A DNA stretch of 64,000 nt from Pseudomonas nitroreducens (lineage in GTDB: Bacteria > Pseudomonadota > Gammaproteobacteria > Pseudomonadales > Pseudomonadaceae), in NCBI RefSeq assembly GCF_014204515.1, contig NZ_JACHLI010000003.1, forward strand, positions 314,712-378,711, read 5' to 3'. Below the pieces are notes generated by a model. The model was not told where the DNA came from. It did not search any database and saw only the letters and a program-made list of their open reading frames with translations. Position 1 is the first letter of the stretch; every line of letters begins with the position of its first letter. This document shows positions 53,721-62,086 of the stretch, piece by piece. Position numbers and translations under genes: made by a program.

Positions 53721-54641
53721 TCAGCCCTTCGGCGCGTCCAGCCGCCCAGCGGACGAGAGCAGCGGCGAGTCCGCCGGCAGGTGCATGGAAAGTGCTGCCG
53801 GGCGCACCTCGAAGCGCAGCTTGCGGCCTTCCAGCGGCTCGCCGTCGAGGTTGACGTCCAGCCCTTCGCGGGCCTCCACCTCAATCCACGGCAGGCGCGC
53901 ACGGACGAACACGTCCTGGGTGCCGAAACCGCCCCCCAGCAGCGCCCCCAGCGTGCCGACCATGTCCTGCGGGGTTGGCAGGATGCTCAACTCCAGCAAG
54001 CCGTCGTCCGCCGTCGCCTGCGGGCAGAGCACATGGCCGCCGCCGGCCTGCCGGCCGTTGCCGATGCCCAGGGCGAGAAACTCGCCCTCCCACTCGAAAT
54101 CCGGCCCGGTGAAACGTCCCCGGGCGGCGTGCACCTCGGAAAAGCGCGTCAGCCCGGTGAGCAGATAGGCCGCGCCGCCCAGCAGCTTCTTCAGGTCTTC
54201 GGGGGTATTGGCGGTGACCTTCGAGCCGAAGCCGCCGGTGGCCATGTTGAGGAACATCTGCCCGTCCACCTCGCCCAAATCGATGGGCCGTGCCGGCGAG
54301 TCGAGCAGCGCCAGCGCGCCGGCCGGCTCCAGGGGTACACCGGCAGCGCGGGCGAAATCATTGGCGGTGCCCAGCGGCAGGATCGCCAGGCTGGCCTTGC
54401 CGCCGGCTTGCGCCAGCGCTTCGGCGACATCGCGCACGGTGCCATCGCCACCCCCGGCGATCAGCGTGGTGTAACCCGCGGCCAGCCCCTCCTCCACCAG
54501 CCGCCGGGCGTCGCCGCCCTCCCAGGTCACCCTTACATCCAGCGTCCTGCCGGCCTCGCGCGCGGCCAGCACGGCGGCACGCACCTCTTCGTTGGCGGCT
54601 TGCTTGCCGTGCAGGATCAGCAGGGCCTTGGCTTGCGTCAT
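53721..54641 (-). CDS. Lipid kinase, YegS/DagK (diacylglycerol kinase catalytic domain) family
   Basis: A 306-residue YegS-type lipid kinase, the last gene of the 53.7-59.5 kb operon. The catalytic domain starts KALLILHGKQAANEEVRAAV, with the nucleotide site IAGGGDGTVRDVAEAL and the LGTANDFARAAGVP motif. E. coli YegS phosphorylates phosphatidylglycerol; the substrate here is unknown. No membrane helix is visible, so it is likely a peripheral protein. It starts 78 bases after the FGGY kinase stop. The combination with two glycerol-phosphate-type oxidoreductases suggests phosphorylation of a glycerolipid. Confidence 0.9.
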   Translation of the reverse strand: MTQAKALLILHGKQAANEEVRAAVLAAREAGRTLDVRVTWEGGDARRLVEEGLAAGYTTLIAGGGDGTVRDVAEALAQAGGKASLAILPLGTANDFARAAGVPLEPAGALALLDSPARPIDLGEVDGQMFLNMATGGFGSKVTANTPEDLKKLLGGAAYLLTGLTRFSEVHAARGRFTGPDFEWEGEFLALGIGNGRQAGGGHVLCPQATADDGLLELSILPTPQDMVGTLGALLGGGFGTQDVFVRARLPWIEVEAREGLDVNLDGEPLEGRKLRFEVRPAALSMHLPADSPLLSSAGRLDAPKG

Positions 54642-54719
54642 GGTGGGTTTCCTCCCGGTGAGTCCATTGGCTAAGGACTCAGACTAGCGCGAAGCCATTT
54701 CCTCCCACTTGTTTTGCCG

Positions 54720-56279
54720 TCAGGCCGGGTAGCCGGTGATCTCGCGAATACTCTGGTACAGCGGCTTGAGCTGCTTGTACATGCGCTGGTAGACCTCGCC
54801 GTACAGACGCTCGTAGGTGCGCTGCGCCTCGGGATCGGGCTGGAACACCTCGCCGACGCGGGTCATGGCGGCGATGGCGCTGGAAAAGTCCGGATACAGC
54901 CCCAACCCCACCGCGCAATCGATGGCCGCGCCCAGGCCGGAAGCCTCGTAGACGTGCGGACGCTCCGCCGGCAGGCCGAAGATATCGGCGGTGAGCTGCA
55001 TCGCCGCGTCGCTCTGCGAGCCGCCGCCGGCCACGCGCAGGCGCTGGATACGGGTGCCGGAGCGCTTCTCGATGCGCTCCTTGCCCTGGCGCAGCGCGTA
55101 GGCCAGGCCTTCGAGGATGGCGCGATAGATGTGCGCGCGGGTGTGCACGTCGCCGAAGCCGATGATCGAGCCCTTGGCCTCCAGCCCCGGTTCACGGATG
55201 CCGGGCGTCCAGTAGGGTTGCAGCATCAGGCCCATGGAGCCGGCCGGCACGCTGTTGACCAGTTCGTCGAACAGCTTCTCCGGCTCGATGCCCAGTTCCT
55301 GCGCGCGCTGCATCTCGCGCAGGCCGAATTCGCGCTTGAACCAGCTGACCATCCAGAAGCCGCGGTAGATCATCACCTCGGTGTTGAAGTGATCGGGGAT
55401 CGCCGCCGGGTACGGCGGGATCAGCGGGATGGTTTCCAGGTAGCGCGCGCGGGTGGTGTTGATGGTCGCTGTGGTGCCGTAGGACAGGCAGGCCACGCTC
55501 GGGTCGATGGCGCCGGCGCCGAGCACTTCGCAGGCCTTGTCGGCGCCGGCGGCGATCAGCGGCAGGCCCTTGGGAATCCCGGTCAGGCGGCTGGCCTCGG
55601 CGCTGATCTCGCCCAGCTTCTCGCCCGGTTTGAACAGCTCCGGCAGCTGCTCGCGGCGCACGTCCAGCACCTGCCATTTCCAGTCGCGCGGCGCGGCCCA
55701 CTGCAGTTTCTTGTAGTCGAACGGCAGGTAGGCGACGCTGCAGGCCACCGAATCCACGTAGCGGCCGCACAGGCGCTGGGTGAGGAAGCCGGAGAGCAGC
55801 AGCACCTTGTGGGTACGCTGGTGAAGGTCCGGCTGCTGCTGGGCGACCCAGTTCACTTCGGCCTGGGTGCGGAAGTAGTCCACCGCGCCCTGGGCGCCCA
55901 CCAGCTTGAACAGCCAGCCCCAGGGGCCCTTGATCGAACCTTCCAGCTCGGCGCGGCGCTGGTCCAGCCAGATGATCGCCGGGCGCAGTGCCTGCCCCGC
56001 TTCGTCGACGTGGATCACCGTGCCGCGCTGGGTGGTCAGCGAGACGCCACGGATGCGGCTGCGGTCGATATCGACACTGGCCCACAGGCGCTGGCAGGCC
56101 ACCCCCAGCTGCTCCCAGTAATAATCCGGATGCTGTTCGGCCCAGCCGGGCTGCGAAGAGAAATAGGCTTCCAGCTCGACCTTGCCCTTGCCCACCAGGT
56201 TGCCCTGGAGATCGAAGAGCAGCGCGCGCACGCTCTGGGTGCCATTGTCGATGGCCAGCAGGTAGTTGTTGTTATCCAT
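54720..56279 (-). CDS. FGGY-family carbohydrate/polyol kinase
   Basis: A 519-residue FGGY kinase with the N-terminal phosphate-binding motif YLLAIDNGTQSVRALLFD, RGVSLTTQRGTVIHVD, the FGGY signature region SDAAMQLTADIFGLPAERPHVYEASGLGAAIDCAVGLG, and the conserved catalytic Asp region WLDQRR. Family members phosphorylate glycerol, xylulose, ribulose and similar sugars. The substrate cannot be read here. Start ATG at 56279 (MDNNNYLLAID); the longer frame to 56402 overlaps the GlpD-like gene. It lies between GlpD-like and YegS-type genes with short gaps, consistent with one operon. Confidence 0.9.
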   Translation of the reverse strand: MDNNNYLLAIDNGTQSVRALLFDLQGNLVGKGKVELEAYFSSQPGWAEQHPDYYWEQLGVACQRLWASVDIDRSRIRGVSLTTQRGTVIHVDEAGQALRPAIIWLDQRRAELEGSIKGPWGWLFKLVGAQGAVDYFRTQAEVNWVAQQQPDLHQRTHKVLLLSGFLTQRLCGRYVDSVACSVAYLPFDYKKLQWAAPRDWKWQVLDVRREQLPELFKPGEKLGEISAEASRLTGIPKGLPLIAAGADKACEVLGAGAIDPSVACLSYGTTATINTTRARYLETIPLIPPYPAAIPDHFNTEVMIYRGFWMVSWFKREFGLREMQRAQELGIEPEKLFDELVNSVPAGSMGLMLQPYWTPGIREPGLEAKGSIIGFGDVHTRAHIYRAILEGLAYALRQGKERIEKRSGTRIQRLRVAGGGSQSDAAMQLTADIFGLPAERPHVYEASGLGAAIDCAVGLGLYPDFSSAIAAMTRVGEVFQPDPEAQRTYERLYGEVYQRMYKQLKPLYQSIREITGYPA

Positions 56280-56305
56280 GGGGCTCTTGGTCAATGGGGC
56301 TTCGG

Positions 56306-57883
56306 TCAGTTTGGAAGGCTGTAGCAGCGACGCCACAGCGCCAGGTAGTCCTGTTCTTCGCGTTTCCAGCGCGCGTCGTCCCAGCCCAGGCGTGGCTGGC
56401 ACAGCGCGCGAATCCTCGGCAGTTCATGGGCGCCGCCGTCGGCCAGCAGCAGGCCGATGCGGGTGCGGCGCAGCAGCAGGTCATCCAGGTGCAGCACCAG
56501 TTCGCCTTCGGCCGCCCAGGCCAGTTCGGCCCACAGCGAGTCGGTGTGGCCGATGCATTCGCTGCCCACGGCTTTCAGCACCCGTGCCAGTTCCGGCAGT
56601 GCGCGACCGTGGCGGCCACGCAGACGGGTCTGCTGGGGTGGCGTGAGGCCGGGCAGATCGACACTTTCAACCGGCTCGAAGACCTGCTCGCCAGCCGCCT
56701 CCAGCGGGCGCTCCAGCATCGGCGCACAGGCCGCCAGCACTTCCAGCGCCAGCAGGCGGAAGGTGGTGAGCTTGCCGCCGGCCAGGGTCACGCAGCCGGG
56801 CTCGACCCACAGCGCGTGCTCGCGTTTCTCGTCCGACGGCTTGAGCGATGGCGCGCCATCGCTGACCACCGGGCGTACGCCGGCCCAGGTGGAGCGCACG
56901 TCCGCCGCGCTGATCTGCGCGGAGGGGAACTGCTGGGCGCAGGCCGCCAGCAGGTAATCCACTTCGTCGCGGCTGATGGCCGCGTCGTCATCCAGCGTGT
57001 CGCGGTGATCCAGATCGGTGGTACCGACCACGGTCGCGCCTTCCCAGGGGAAGACGAACACCGGGCGCTTGTCCTGTCCGTGCATGAAGCTGAAGGCGTG
57101 GGCCACCGGCAGCCGCCAGGCCGGCAACAGCAGATGGCTGCCGCGCAACGGGCGGATGTGTTCGCTGCCGTGCTTCTTCCTGAGCGCGTCGGCCCAGGCA
57201 CCGGTGGCCAATGCCACGGCGCGGGCCGTGAAGGTGAAGCGCTGGCCGGTTTCGCTGTCTTCGGCGACCAGCCCCTGTACGCGACCGTCGCGGCGATCCA
57301 GCTCGATCACCTTCAGACCGTTCAGCGCTTCGCCGCCTTCACCGCGCGCTTCGCCGAGCACGCGCATCACCAGGCGTGCGTCGTCTGTAACCGCATCCTG
57401 AAACTGCGTGCCACCCAGCAGCCGATCTTCCTTCAAGCCCGGCGCCAGGTAGCGCAGTTCCTCCAGGCGATGGAACAGGTGGTTGCGTCGCCCCGCCAGC
57501 GCGTCGTACAGCGACAGCAAGGTGCCGAACACCCGCGGGCCGGGGAAGCCACCCTGGTAGTGCGGCATGATGAAGCTCAGCGGATCGACCAGCCCCGGCG
57601 CCTCGCCCAGCAGGCGCTGGCGCTCGCGCACCGAGTCGCGGGTCAGGCCGAACTGACCCTTGGCGATGTAGCGCAGGCCGCCATGGACCATCTTCGAGGA
57701 GCGGCTGGAGGTGCCCCAGGCGAAGTCGCGCTGCTCGATCAGCAGGCAGCGCCAGCCGCGCCGCGCCGCCTCGCGCAGGATGCCGGCGCCGGTGATGCCA
57801 CCGCCGACCACGATCAGGTCCCAGTCGCGCGCCGCCAGCTCCGGCAGCGCCTGCGCGCGCCAGGCTGCGTTCCAGGCAGGCAT
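56306..57883 (-). CDS. FAD-dependent glycerol-3-phosphate dehydrogenase family protein (GlpD-like)
   Basis: A 525-residue protein of the GlpA/GlpD family. WDLIVVGGGITGAGILREAARRGWRCLLIE is the FAD site, and RDFAWGTSSRSSKMVHGGLRYI is the diagnostic glycerol-phosphate dehydrogenase motif. VFVFPWEGATVVGTTDLDH and SWAGVRPVV-type (here STWAGVRPVV) motifs follow. It oxidises glycerol-3-phosphate, or a related glycerol phosphate, to the ketone with electrons to quinone. It is probably a second copy: the catabolic glpD is normally in a glpFKRD cluster. The gap to the AGPS-like gene is only four bases, and the FGGY kinase follows within 26. Confidence 0.92.
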   Translation of the reverse strand: MPAWNAAWRAQALPELAARDWDLIVVGGGITGAGILREAARRGWRCLLIEQRDFAWGTSSRSSKMVHGGLRYIAKGQFGLTRDSVRERQRLLGEAPGLVDPLSFIMPHYQGGFPGPRVFGTLLSLYDALAGRRNHLFHRLEELRYLAPGLKEDRLLGGTQFQDAVTDDARLVMRVLGEARGEGGEALNGLKVIELDRRDGRVQGLVAEDSETGQRFTFTARAVALATGAWADALRKKHGSEHIRPLRGSHLLLPAWRLPVAHAFSFMHGQDKRPVFVFPWEGATVVGTTDLDHRDTLDDDAAISRDEVDYLLAACAQQFPSAQISAADVRSTWAGVRPVVSDGAPSLKPSDEKREHALWVEPGCVTLAGGKLTTFRLLALEVLAACAPMLERPLEAAGEQVFEPVESVDLPGLTPPQQTRLRGRHGRALPELARVLKAVGSECIGHTDSLWAELAWAAEGELVLHLDDLLLRRTRIGLLLADGGAHELPRIRALCQPRLGWDDARWKREEQDYLALWRRCYSLPN

Positions 57884-57887
57884 GGGC

Positions 57888-59483
57888 TCAGTCCTGCAGC
57901 AGGGTGCCGGGGTTCAGCCGGCCGGACGGGTCGAAATGCCCGGCCAGCGCCTTGATCGCGGCCATGCCCAGCGGGCCCTTCTCCACCGGCAGGTAGGGCG
58001 CGTGGTCCTTGCCCACGCCGTGCTGGTGGCTGATGGTGCCGCGGTTATTGGCGATGGTCTGGCTGGCGGCATGCTTGAGCTTCTGCCAGCGCTCATGCGT
58101 CTGGGCATAACTGCCAGCCGGACGGAACACGTAGGTGGTGTAGATGCTCGAGCCTTCGCCGTAAACGTGGGACAGGTGGGTGAACACGTGCACGCGTTCG
58201 CCTTCGGCGGCCAGGCCTTCGCGCAGGCTGGCTTCGATGCGGTTGAGCAGGTTGTCGACGTTGGACCAGTCGGTGGCGGTTTCCAGGGTGTCAACCACGT
58301 AGCCGTTCTCCCACAGCGCCTCGCGCAGGTAGGGGAAGCGGAAGCGGTTCTGCGCCCATTTCCTGCCCAGCAGGGTGCCGGTGAACACGCCGCCAAAGGC
58401 CTTGAGAATACGCCGCGCGGCGCGCAGCGAAGTGGCGTTCTGTGCCCGATCACCCGTAACGCCGAAGGTCAGCATGCACTTGCCCTCGGCCGCACCGCGC
58501 AGCTTCAGGTAGCGCTCCAGCCAGGCCATCTGCCCCGGATGGCCGGCCAGGGCCAGTTGGGTAGTGGTTTCCACGGCATTCGACAGGCGCAGCATGGACA
58601 GCGGAACGCGCGCCTGCACCAGGGTGCGGATGCCTTCCAGCGCCTGTTCCCAGGACGGCAGGAACACAGCGTAGAAACGCTCGTCCTCAGCGATGCGCGT
58701 CACCCGCACCTTCACCGACGAGAGAATGCCGAAGCGGCCTTCGGAACCCATCACCACTTCGCGCAGATCGGGGCCGGCGGAGGATGCCGGGAAGGTCGGG
58801 ATATCCAGGCTGCCGGCGAAGGTTTCCAGGATACCGCCGGCGAACAGCTGCTCGATGCGCCCATAGCGCAGCGATTGCTGGCCACTGGAGCGGCTGGCGA
58901 CCCAACCGCCGAGGGTCGAAAGCTCCCAGGACTGCGGGAAGTGGCCAAGGGTATAGCCACGGGCGCGCAGCTGGCTTTCCACCTGCGGGCCGTTGGCGCC
59001 GGGGCCGAAGGTGGCGATCAGGCTCTGTTCGTCCAGCTCCAGCAGGCGGTTCATGTGCTCCAGGGAAACCGTGAGCACCGCCTTGTCCGATGCGGGCGGG
59101 TTGATATGGCCGGCCACCGAGGTGCCGCCGCCGTAGGGGATCACCAGGCAATCCCAGAGCTCGGCGAACTTCAGCAGCTCACGGATCTGCTCGGCGGTCT
59201 GCGGGTAGGCCACGCCATCGGGGAACACGCCGAATTCGCCCTCGCGCATCGCCAGCCAGTCCGGCAGGCTCTGGCCGCGTGCGTGCAGCAGGCGGTCGCG
59301 GGCTTCGCGCACCACCAGCGGGTGCTCGGGCAGGCGCGAGGCCGGCACCTTGGCCAGCACCTGCTCCAGCGTGGCGTCCGGCAGGGTCAGGCCCGGGCCG
59401 ACCAGCTCGGCGAGAAAACCGCGCCCGTTGTCGGGCAGCTCCACCACCGTCGTTTCTTCACCCCAGCCGTTCCAGCGCCGCAT
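57888..59483 (-). CDS. FAD-binding oxidase/transferase, alkyldihydroxyacetonephosphate synthase (AGPS)-like
   Basis: A 531-residue FAD protein of the VAO/PCMH fold. The order is MRRWNGWG (a signature of AGPS-like proteins), FAD domain with IPYGGGTSVAGH and HFPQSWELSTLGGWVASRSSGQQSLRYGRIEQL, and a C-terminal substrate domain ending ISHQHGVGKDHAPYL...PLGMAAIKALAGHFDPSGRLNPG. The HQHGVGK motif stands where eukaryotic AGPS has the catalytic HHH(G)VGK stretch. AGPS swaps the acyl for an alkyl chain in acyl-DHAP, the key ether-lipid step. Whether this protein does so, or acts as a 2-hydroxyacid type oxidase, is not shown. Start ATG 59483. It is the first gene of the operon. Confidence 0.85.
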   Translation of the reverse strand: MRRWNGWGEETTVVELPDNGRGFLAELVGPGLTLPDATLEQVLAKVPASRLPEHPLVVREARDRLLHARGQSLPDWLAMREGEFGVFPDGVAYPQTAEQIRELLKFAELWDCLVIPYGGGTSVAGHINPPASDKAVLTVSLEHMNRLLELDEQSLIATFGPGANGPQVESQLRARGYTLGHFPQSWELSTLGGWVASRSSGQQSLRYGRIEQLFAGGILETFAGSLDIPTFPASSAGPDLREVVMGSEGRFGILSSVKVRVTRIAEDERFYAVFLPSWEQALEGIRTLVQARVPLSMLRLSNAVETTTQLALAGHPGQMAWLERYLKLRGAAEGKCMLTFGVTGDRAQNATSLRAARRILKAFGGVFTGTLLGRKWAQNRFRFPYLREALWENGYVVDTLETATDWSNVDNLLNRIEASLREGLAAEGERVHVFTHLSHVYGEGSSIYTTYVFRPAGSYAQTHERWQKLKHAASQTIANNRGTISHQHGVGKDHAPYLPVEKGPLGMAAIKALAGHFDPSGRLNPGTLLQD

Positions 59484-59501
59484 TCCCCGCTCCTCTCGCA
59501 T

Positions 59502-59542
59502 TGGCTATTTCGATGCCGTCTAATGGCTGCCTATACTAGCCA
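59502..59542. promoter_or_regulatory. Candidate AraC-type binding repeats in the divergent promoter
   Basis: TGGCT occurs at 59502-59506 and 59524-59528, 22 bases apart (two helical turns), the usual direct-repeat geometry of AraC-family sites. TGGCTA...TAGCCA is also an inverted pair over 59502-59542. Confidence 0.35.
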
Positions 59543-59618
59543 GCCGCCCTGCCCTGTCACTGTCGGATCAAGCCAGGCGCAGTTGCCGATCGAGACACCC
59601 AGAACAAGAACGAGAGCC

Positions 59619-60647
59619 ATGCATTCCCTCGGCTATACCTCCGTCCCCGCCCTGCTGAAATACCTGCGCCACGCCGAGTCCCTCGGCATGGACCTGGACG
59701 ACGCCCTCAAGGCCGCGGGCCTTGTGCGCTCGCAGCTGAGCGACAACAGCCAGCGCCTGCCCAGCGAGGCCCACGAGCGCCTGCTGCAGCACCTCTGCGC
59801 GCACTCGGGCGACCCGCTGTTCGGCCTGCATTCGGCGCGCTTCGTGCAGCCGGGCTCCTGGAGCGTGCTGGGCTACATCACCATGAACTGCGCCAACCTC
59901 GGCGAAGCCATGGGCCGCATCATTCCTTACGAAAAACTGGTCGGCGACATGGGCGTCAGCCGCCTGGAGCCGGGTGAAGGCCACATCAAGCTGATCTGGA
60001 ACTGCCGCCACGAGGCCGCGCAGATCCGCCGGCACATGGTGGAGAACGTGCTGGCGTCGTGGCTGCTGTATGCGCGCTGGATCGCCGACACCAATGGCTC
60101 GCCCCAGGAGGTCTGGTTCGAACATGCGCAGCCCGAAGGCACCGACATCGCCGAGTACGAGCAGCTGTTCGGCTGCCCGGTGCGCTTCGAGCAAGCCTTC
60201 AGCGCCCTGCTGGTACCCCTGCACCTGCTGGCCTACCCGCTGCGCCAGGCCGACGCCAACCTGCTGCGCACCCTGGAAGAACACGCCCTGGCGCTGATGG
60301 CCGAACTGGACGACGACGAGCCGCTGCCGCTGCGGGTGAAGAACGCCCTGCGCCTGCTGCTCAAGGATGGCCTGCCGCGCAAGGAGCGCGTCGCCGAGCG
60401 CTTCGAGATGACCGTGCGCACCCTGCAGCGCCACCTGCAGCAGGCCGGCACCAGCTACCAGCAGATCCTCGACGAACTGCGCCAGGAGCTCGCCGAGCAC
60501 TACCTGGTGCACAGCGACCTGCCGATCCAGGACATCGCCCAGTACCTGGGCTTCACCGAATCGCGCTCGTTCCACCGCAGCTTCAAGGGCTGGACCGACC
60601 AGACGCCGGGCGAGTATCGCCAGCAGCATAAAAAAACGCCGGTCTGA
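59619..60647 (+). CDS. AraC-family transcriptional regulator
   Basis: A 342-residue regulator with an N-terminal ligand-type domain (about 15-200, the Arabinose_bd-like PF12625 class found in OruR/ArgR-type Pseudomonas regulators) and a C-terminal double helix-turn-helix with ERVAERFEMTVRTLQRHLQQAGTSYQQILDELRQELAEHYLVHSDLPIQDIAQYLGFTESRSFHRSFKGWTDQTPGEYR. The start ATG at 59619 is preferred; the frame is open far upstream by codon bias. It is divergent from the AGPS-like operon across 135 bases and presumably controls it. The effector is unknown, possibly a lipid or polyol. Confidence 0.9.
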   Translation: MHSLGYTSVPALLKYLRHAESLGMDLDDALKAAGLVRSQLSDNSQRLPSEAHERLLQHLCAHSGDPLFGLHSARFVQPGSWSVLGYITMNCANLGEAMGRIIPYEKLVGDMGVSRLEPGEGHIKLIWNCRHEAAQIRRHMVENVLASWLLYARWIADTNGSPQEVWFEHAQPEGTDIAEYEQLFGCPVRFEQAFSALLVPLHLLAYPLRQADANLLRTLEEHALALMAELDDDEPLPLRVKNALRLLLKDGLPRKERVAERFEMTVRTLQRHLQQAGTSYQQILDELRQELAEHYLVHSDLPIQDIAQYLGFTESRSFHRSFKGWTDQTPGEYRQQHKKTPV

Positions 60648-60661
60648 GACCGGCGTTTTTC
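60631..60661 (+). terminator. Terminator overlapping the araC-type gene stop
   Basis: ACGCCGGTC / GACCGGCGT with flanking A-run and T-run. The stop codon lies in the loop and first stem bases. Confidence 0.9.
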
Positions 60662-60690
60662 ATGGTTTGCCGCCAGCGGGCAGGCTCGGC

Positions 60691-60764
60691 GTAGGAGCGG
60701 ACTGCGTCCGCGATCGGCATCAGGCCGGCCTGTCGGCCGGTTCGCGGATGAATCCGCTCCTGCA
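60691..60764. repeat. REPIN (GGAC subtype, diverged right arm)
   Basis: GTAGGAGCGGACTGCGTCCG at the left (60691-60716) and TTCGCGGATGAATCCGCTCC (60741-60764) form an inverted REP pair. Confidence 0.8.
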
Positions 60765-60788
60765 AATGCGCGAGCGCGGTGCTGAATC

Positions 60789-60860
60789 TGCAGGAGCGAG
60801 CTTGCTCGCGAACCGCTTCACACCGGAGCAAGGAATCTTCGCGAGCAAGCTCGCTCCTAC
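60789..60860. repeat. REPIN (GAGC subtype)
   Basis: TGCAGGAGCGAGCTTGCTCG (60789-60812) faces TTCGCGAGCAAGCTCGCTCC (60838-60860). It follows 24 bases after a REPIN of the other subtype. Confidence 0.85.
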
Positions 60861-60871
60861 GAAAAACAGAC

Positions 60872-62086
60872 TCAGTCGAGCAACTCGCTGAACGGAATGA
60901 AGGTCAGCCAATCGCCCTCGACCAGGGTCGTCCCCTCGCGTACCTCAGCCAGCCCCTCGGCCCAGGCCGCGCTGCGCAGCACGCCGGAGCTCTGGTTGGC
61001 ATAGGGCACCGCGCGGCCATTCTCCAGGCGTGCGCGCAGGTATTCGCGGCGGTTGCCCGGCTTGCTCCAGTTGAAGCCCGCCGGCACCTGCAGGCGCAGC
61101 GGCTCGACCTTCTGCATGCCCAGGCGACGCATCAGGTAGGGTCGCGCCAGCAGCGCGAAGGTCACCAGGGTGGAGGCAGGGTTGCCCGGCAGGCCGATCA
61201 CCGGTACCTGCTGGTAATGTCCGACGGTGAGCGGCTTGCCCGGCTTGATCGCCAGCTTCCACAGCGCCAGTTCGCCCGCTTCGCGCAGGGCCGCGCCGAG
61301 GAAGTCCGCCTCGCCGACGGACACACCGCCGGTGGAAAGGATCAGGTCCACGTCCGACAGGCCGGCCAACGCCGCACGGGTACGCTCCAGATCATCCGGG
61401 AGGATGCCGGCATCGACTACTTCGCAGCCAAAGCGCTGCAGCCAGGTGCGCAGCAGGTGGCGGTTGCTGTTGTAGATCTGCCCCAGCGCCAGCGGCTGGC
61501 CCGGCTCGACCAGCTCATCGCCGGTGGACAACAGCGCTACGCGCGGACGGCGACGCACCTTCAGCTCGGCATGCCCCAGCGAGGCGGCCAGACCGATCTC
61601 GATCGGCCCCAGGCGCGTGCCGGCCGGCAGCACGCAGTCGCCCTTGCGGGTTTCCTGGCCTTGCGGACGGATGTGCTGGCCCACTTCAAGGGCTTCGAGA
61701 AAGCGCACACGGCCGTCTTCCAGCACTTCGACGTTTTCCTGCATCTCGACGCAATCGGCGCCCTCGGGCACTGGCGCGCCGGTGAAGATGCGCACGCAGG
61801 TGCCCGGCTGCAACGGCTCACCCGCCTGGCCAGCAAAGATCTTCTGGCTGACCGGCAGCGCTTCGCCCTGCCAGTCGACCTGGCGCAAGGCGTAGCCGTC
61901 CATGGCGCTGTTCGGCCACGGCGGCAGGTCCAGCCCGGCGAGCAGCGGCTCGGCCAGCACGCGGCCATCCGCCTCGCCCAGCGACAAGGTATCGGTTTCG
62001 AGGATCGGGGATTGCTCAGCCAGCGTCAGCAGACGCGCCAGGGCGTCCTCGACGGGCAGCAGGCCCGGCTTGTCGCAGCAGCTCAT
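60872..62086 (-). CDS. moeA: Molybdopterin molybdenumtransferase MoeA
   Basis: MoeA inserts molybdate into adenylylated molybdopterin, the last common step of molybdenum cofactor synthesis. The 404 residues have PPWPNSAMDGYALR (domain start), AGAPVPEGAD-type (here TGAPVPEGADCVEMQE) and the MogA-like domain with VALLSTGDELVEPGQPL and STGGVSVGEADF, GLPGNPAST. Start ATG at 62086, overlapping the moaB stop by four bases. This is the Pseudomonas moeA2-type copy with moaB2. Together with mobA it forms a cofactor cluster. Confidence 0.95.
   Translation of the reverse strand: MSCCDKPGLLPVEDALARLLTLAEQSPILETDTLSLGEADGRVLAEPLLAGLDLPPWPNSAMDGYALRQVDWQGEALPVSQKIFAGQAGEPLQPGTCVRIFTGAPVPEGADCVEMQENVEVLEDGRVRFLEALEVGQHIRPQGQETRKGDCVLPAGTRLGPIEIGLAASLGHAELKVRRRPRVALLSTGDELVEPGQPLALGQIYNSNRHLLRTWLQRFGCEVVDAGILPDDLERTRAALAGLSDVDLILSTGGVSVGEADFLGAALREAGELALWKLAIKPGKPLTVGHYQQVPVIGLPGNPASTLVTFALLARPYLMRRLGMQKVEPLRLQVPAGFNWSKPGNRREYLRARLENGRAVPYANQSSGVLRSAAWAEGLAEVREGTTLVEGDWLTFIPFSELLD

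Noticed and set aside
57711..60647. A 978-codon frame extending the AraC gene far upstream
   Set aside because: The extension is antisense to the AGPS-like and GlpD-like genes. The native N-terminus starts at 59619.
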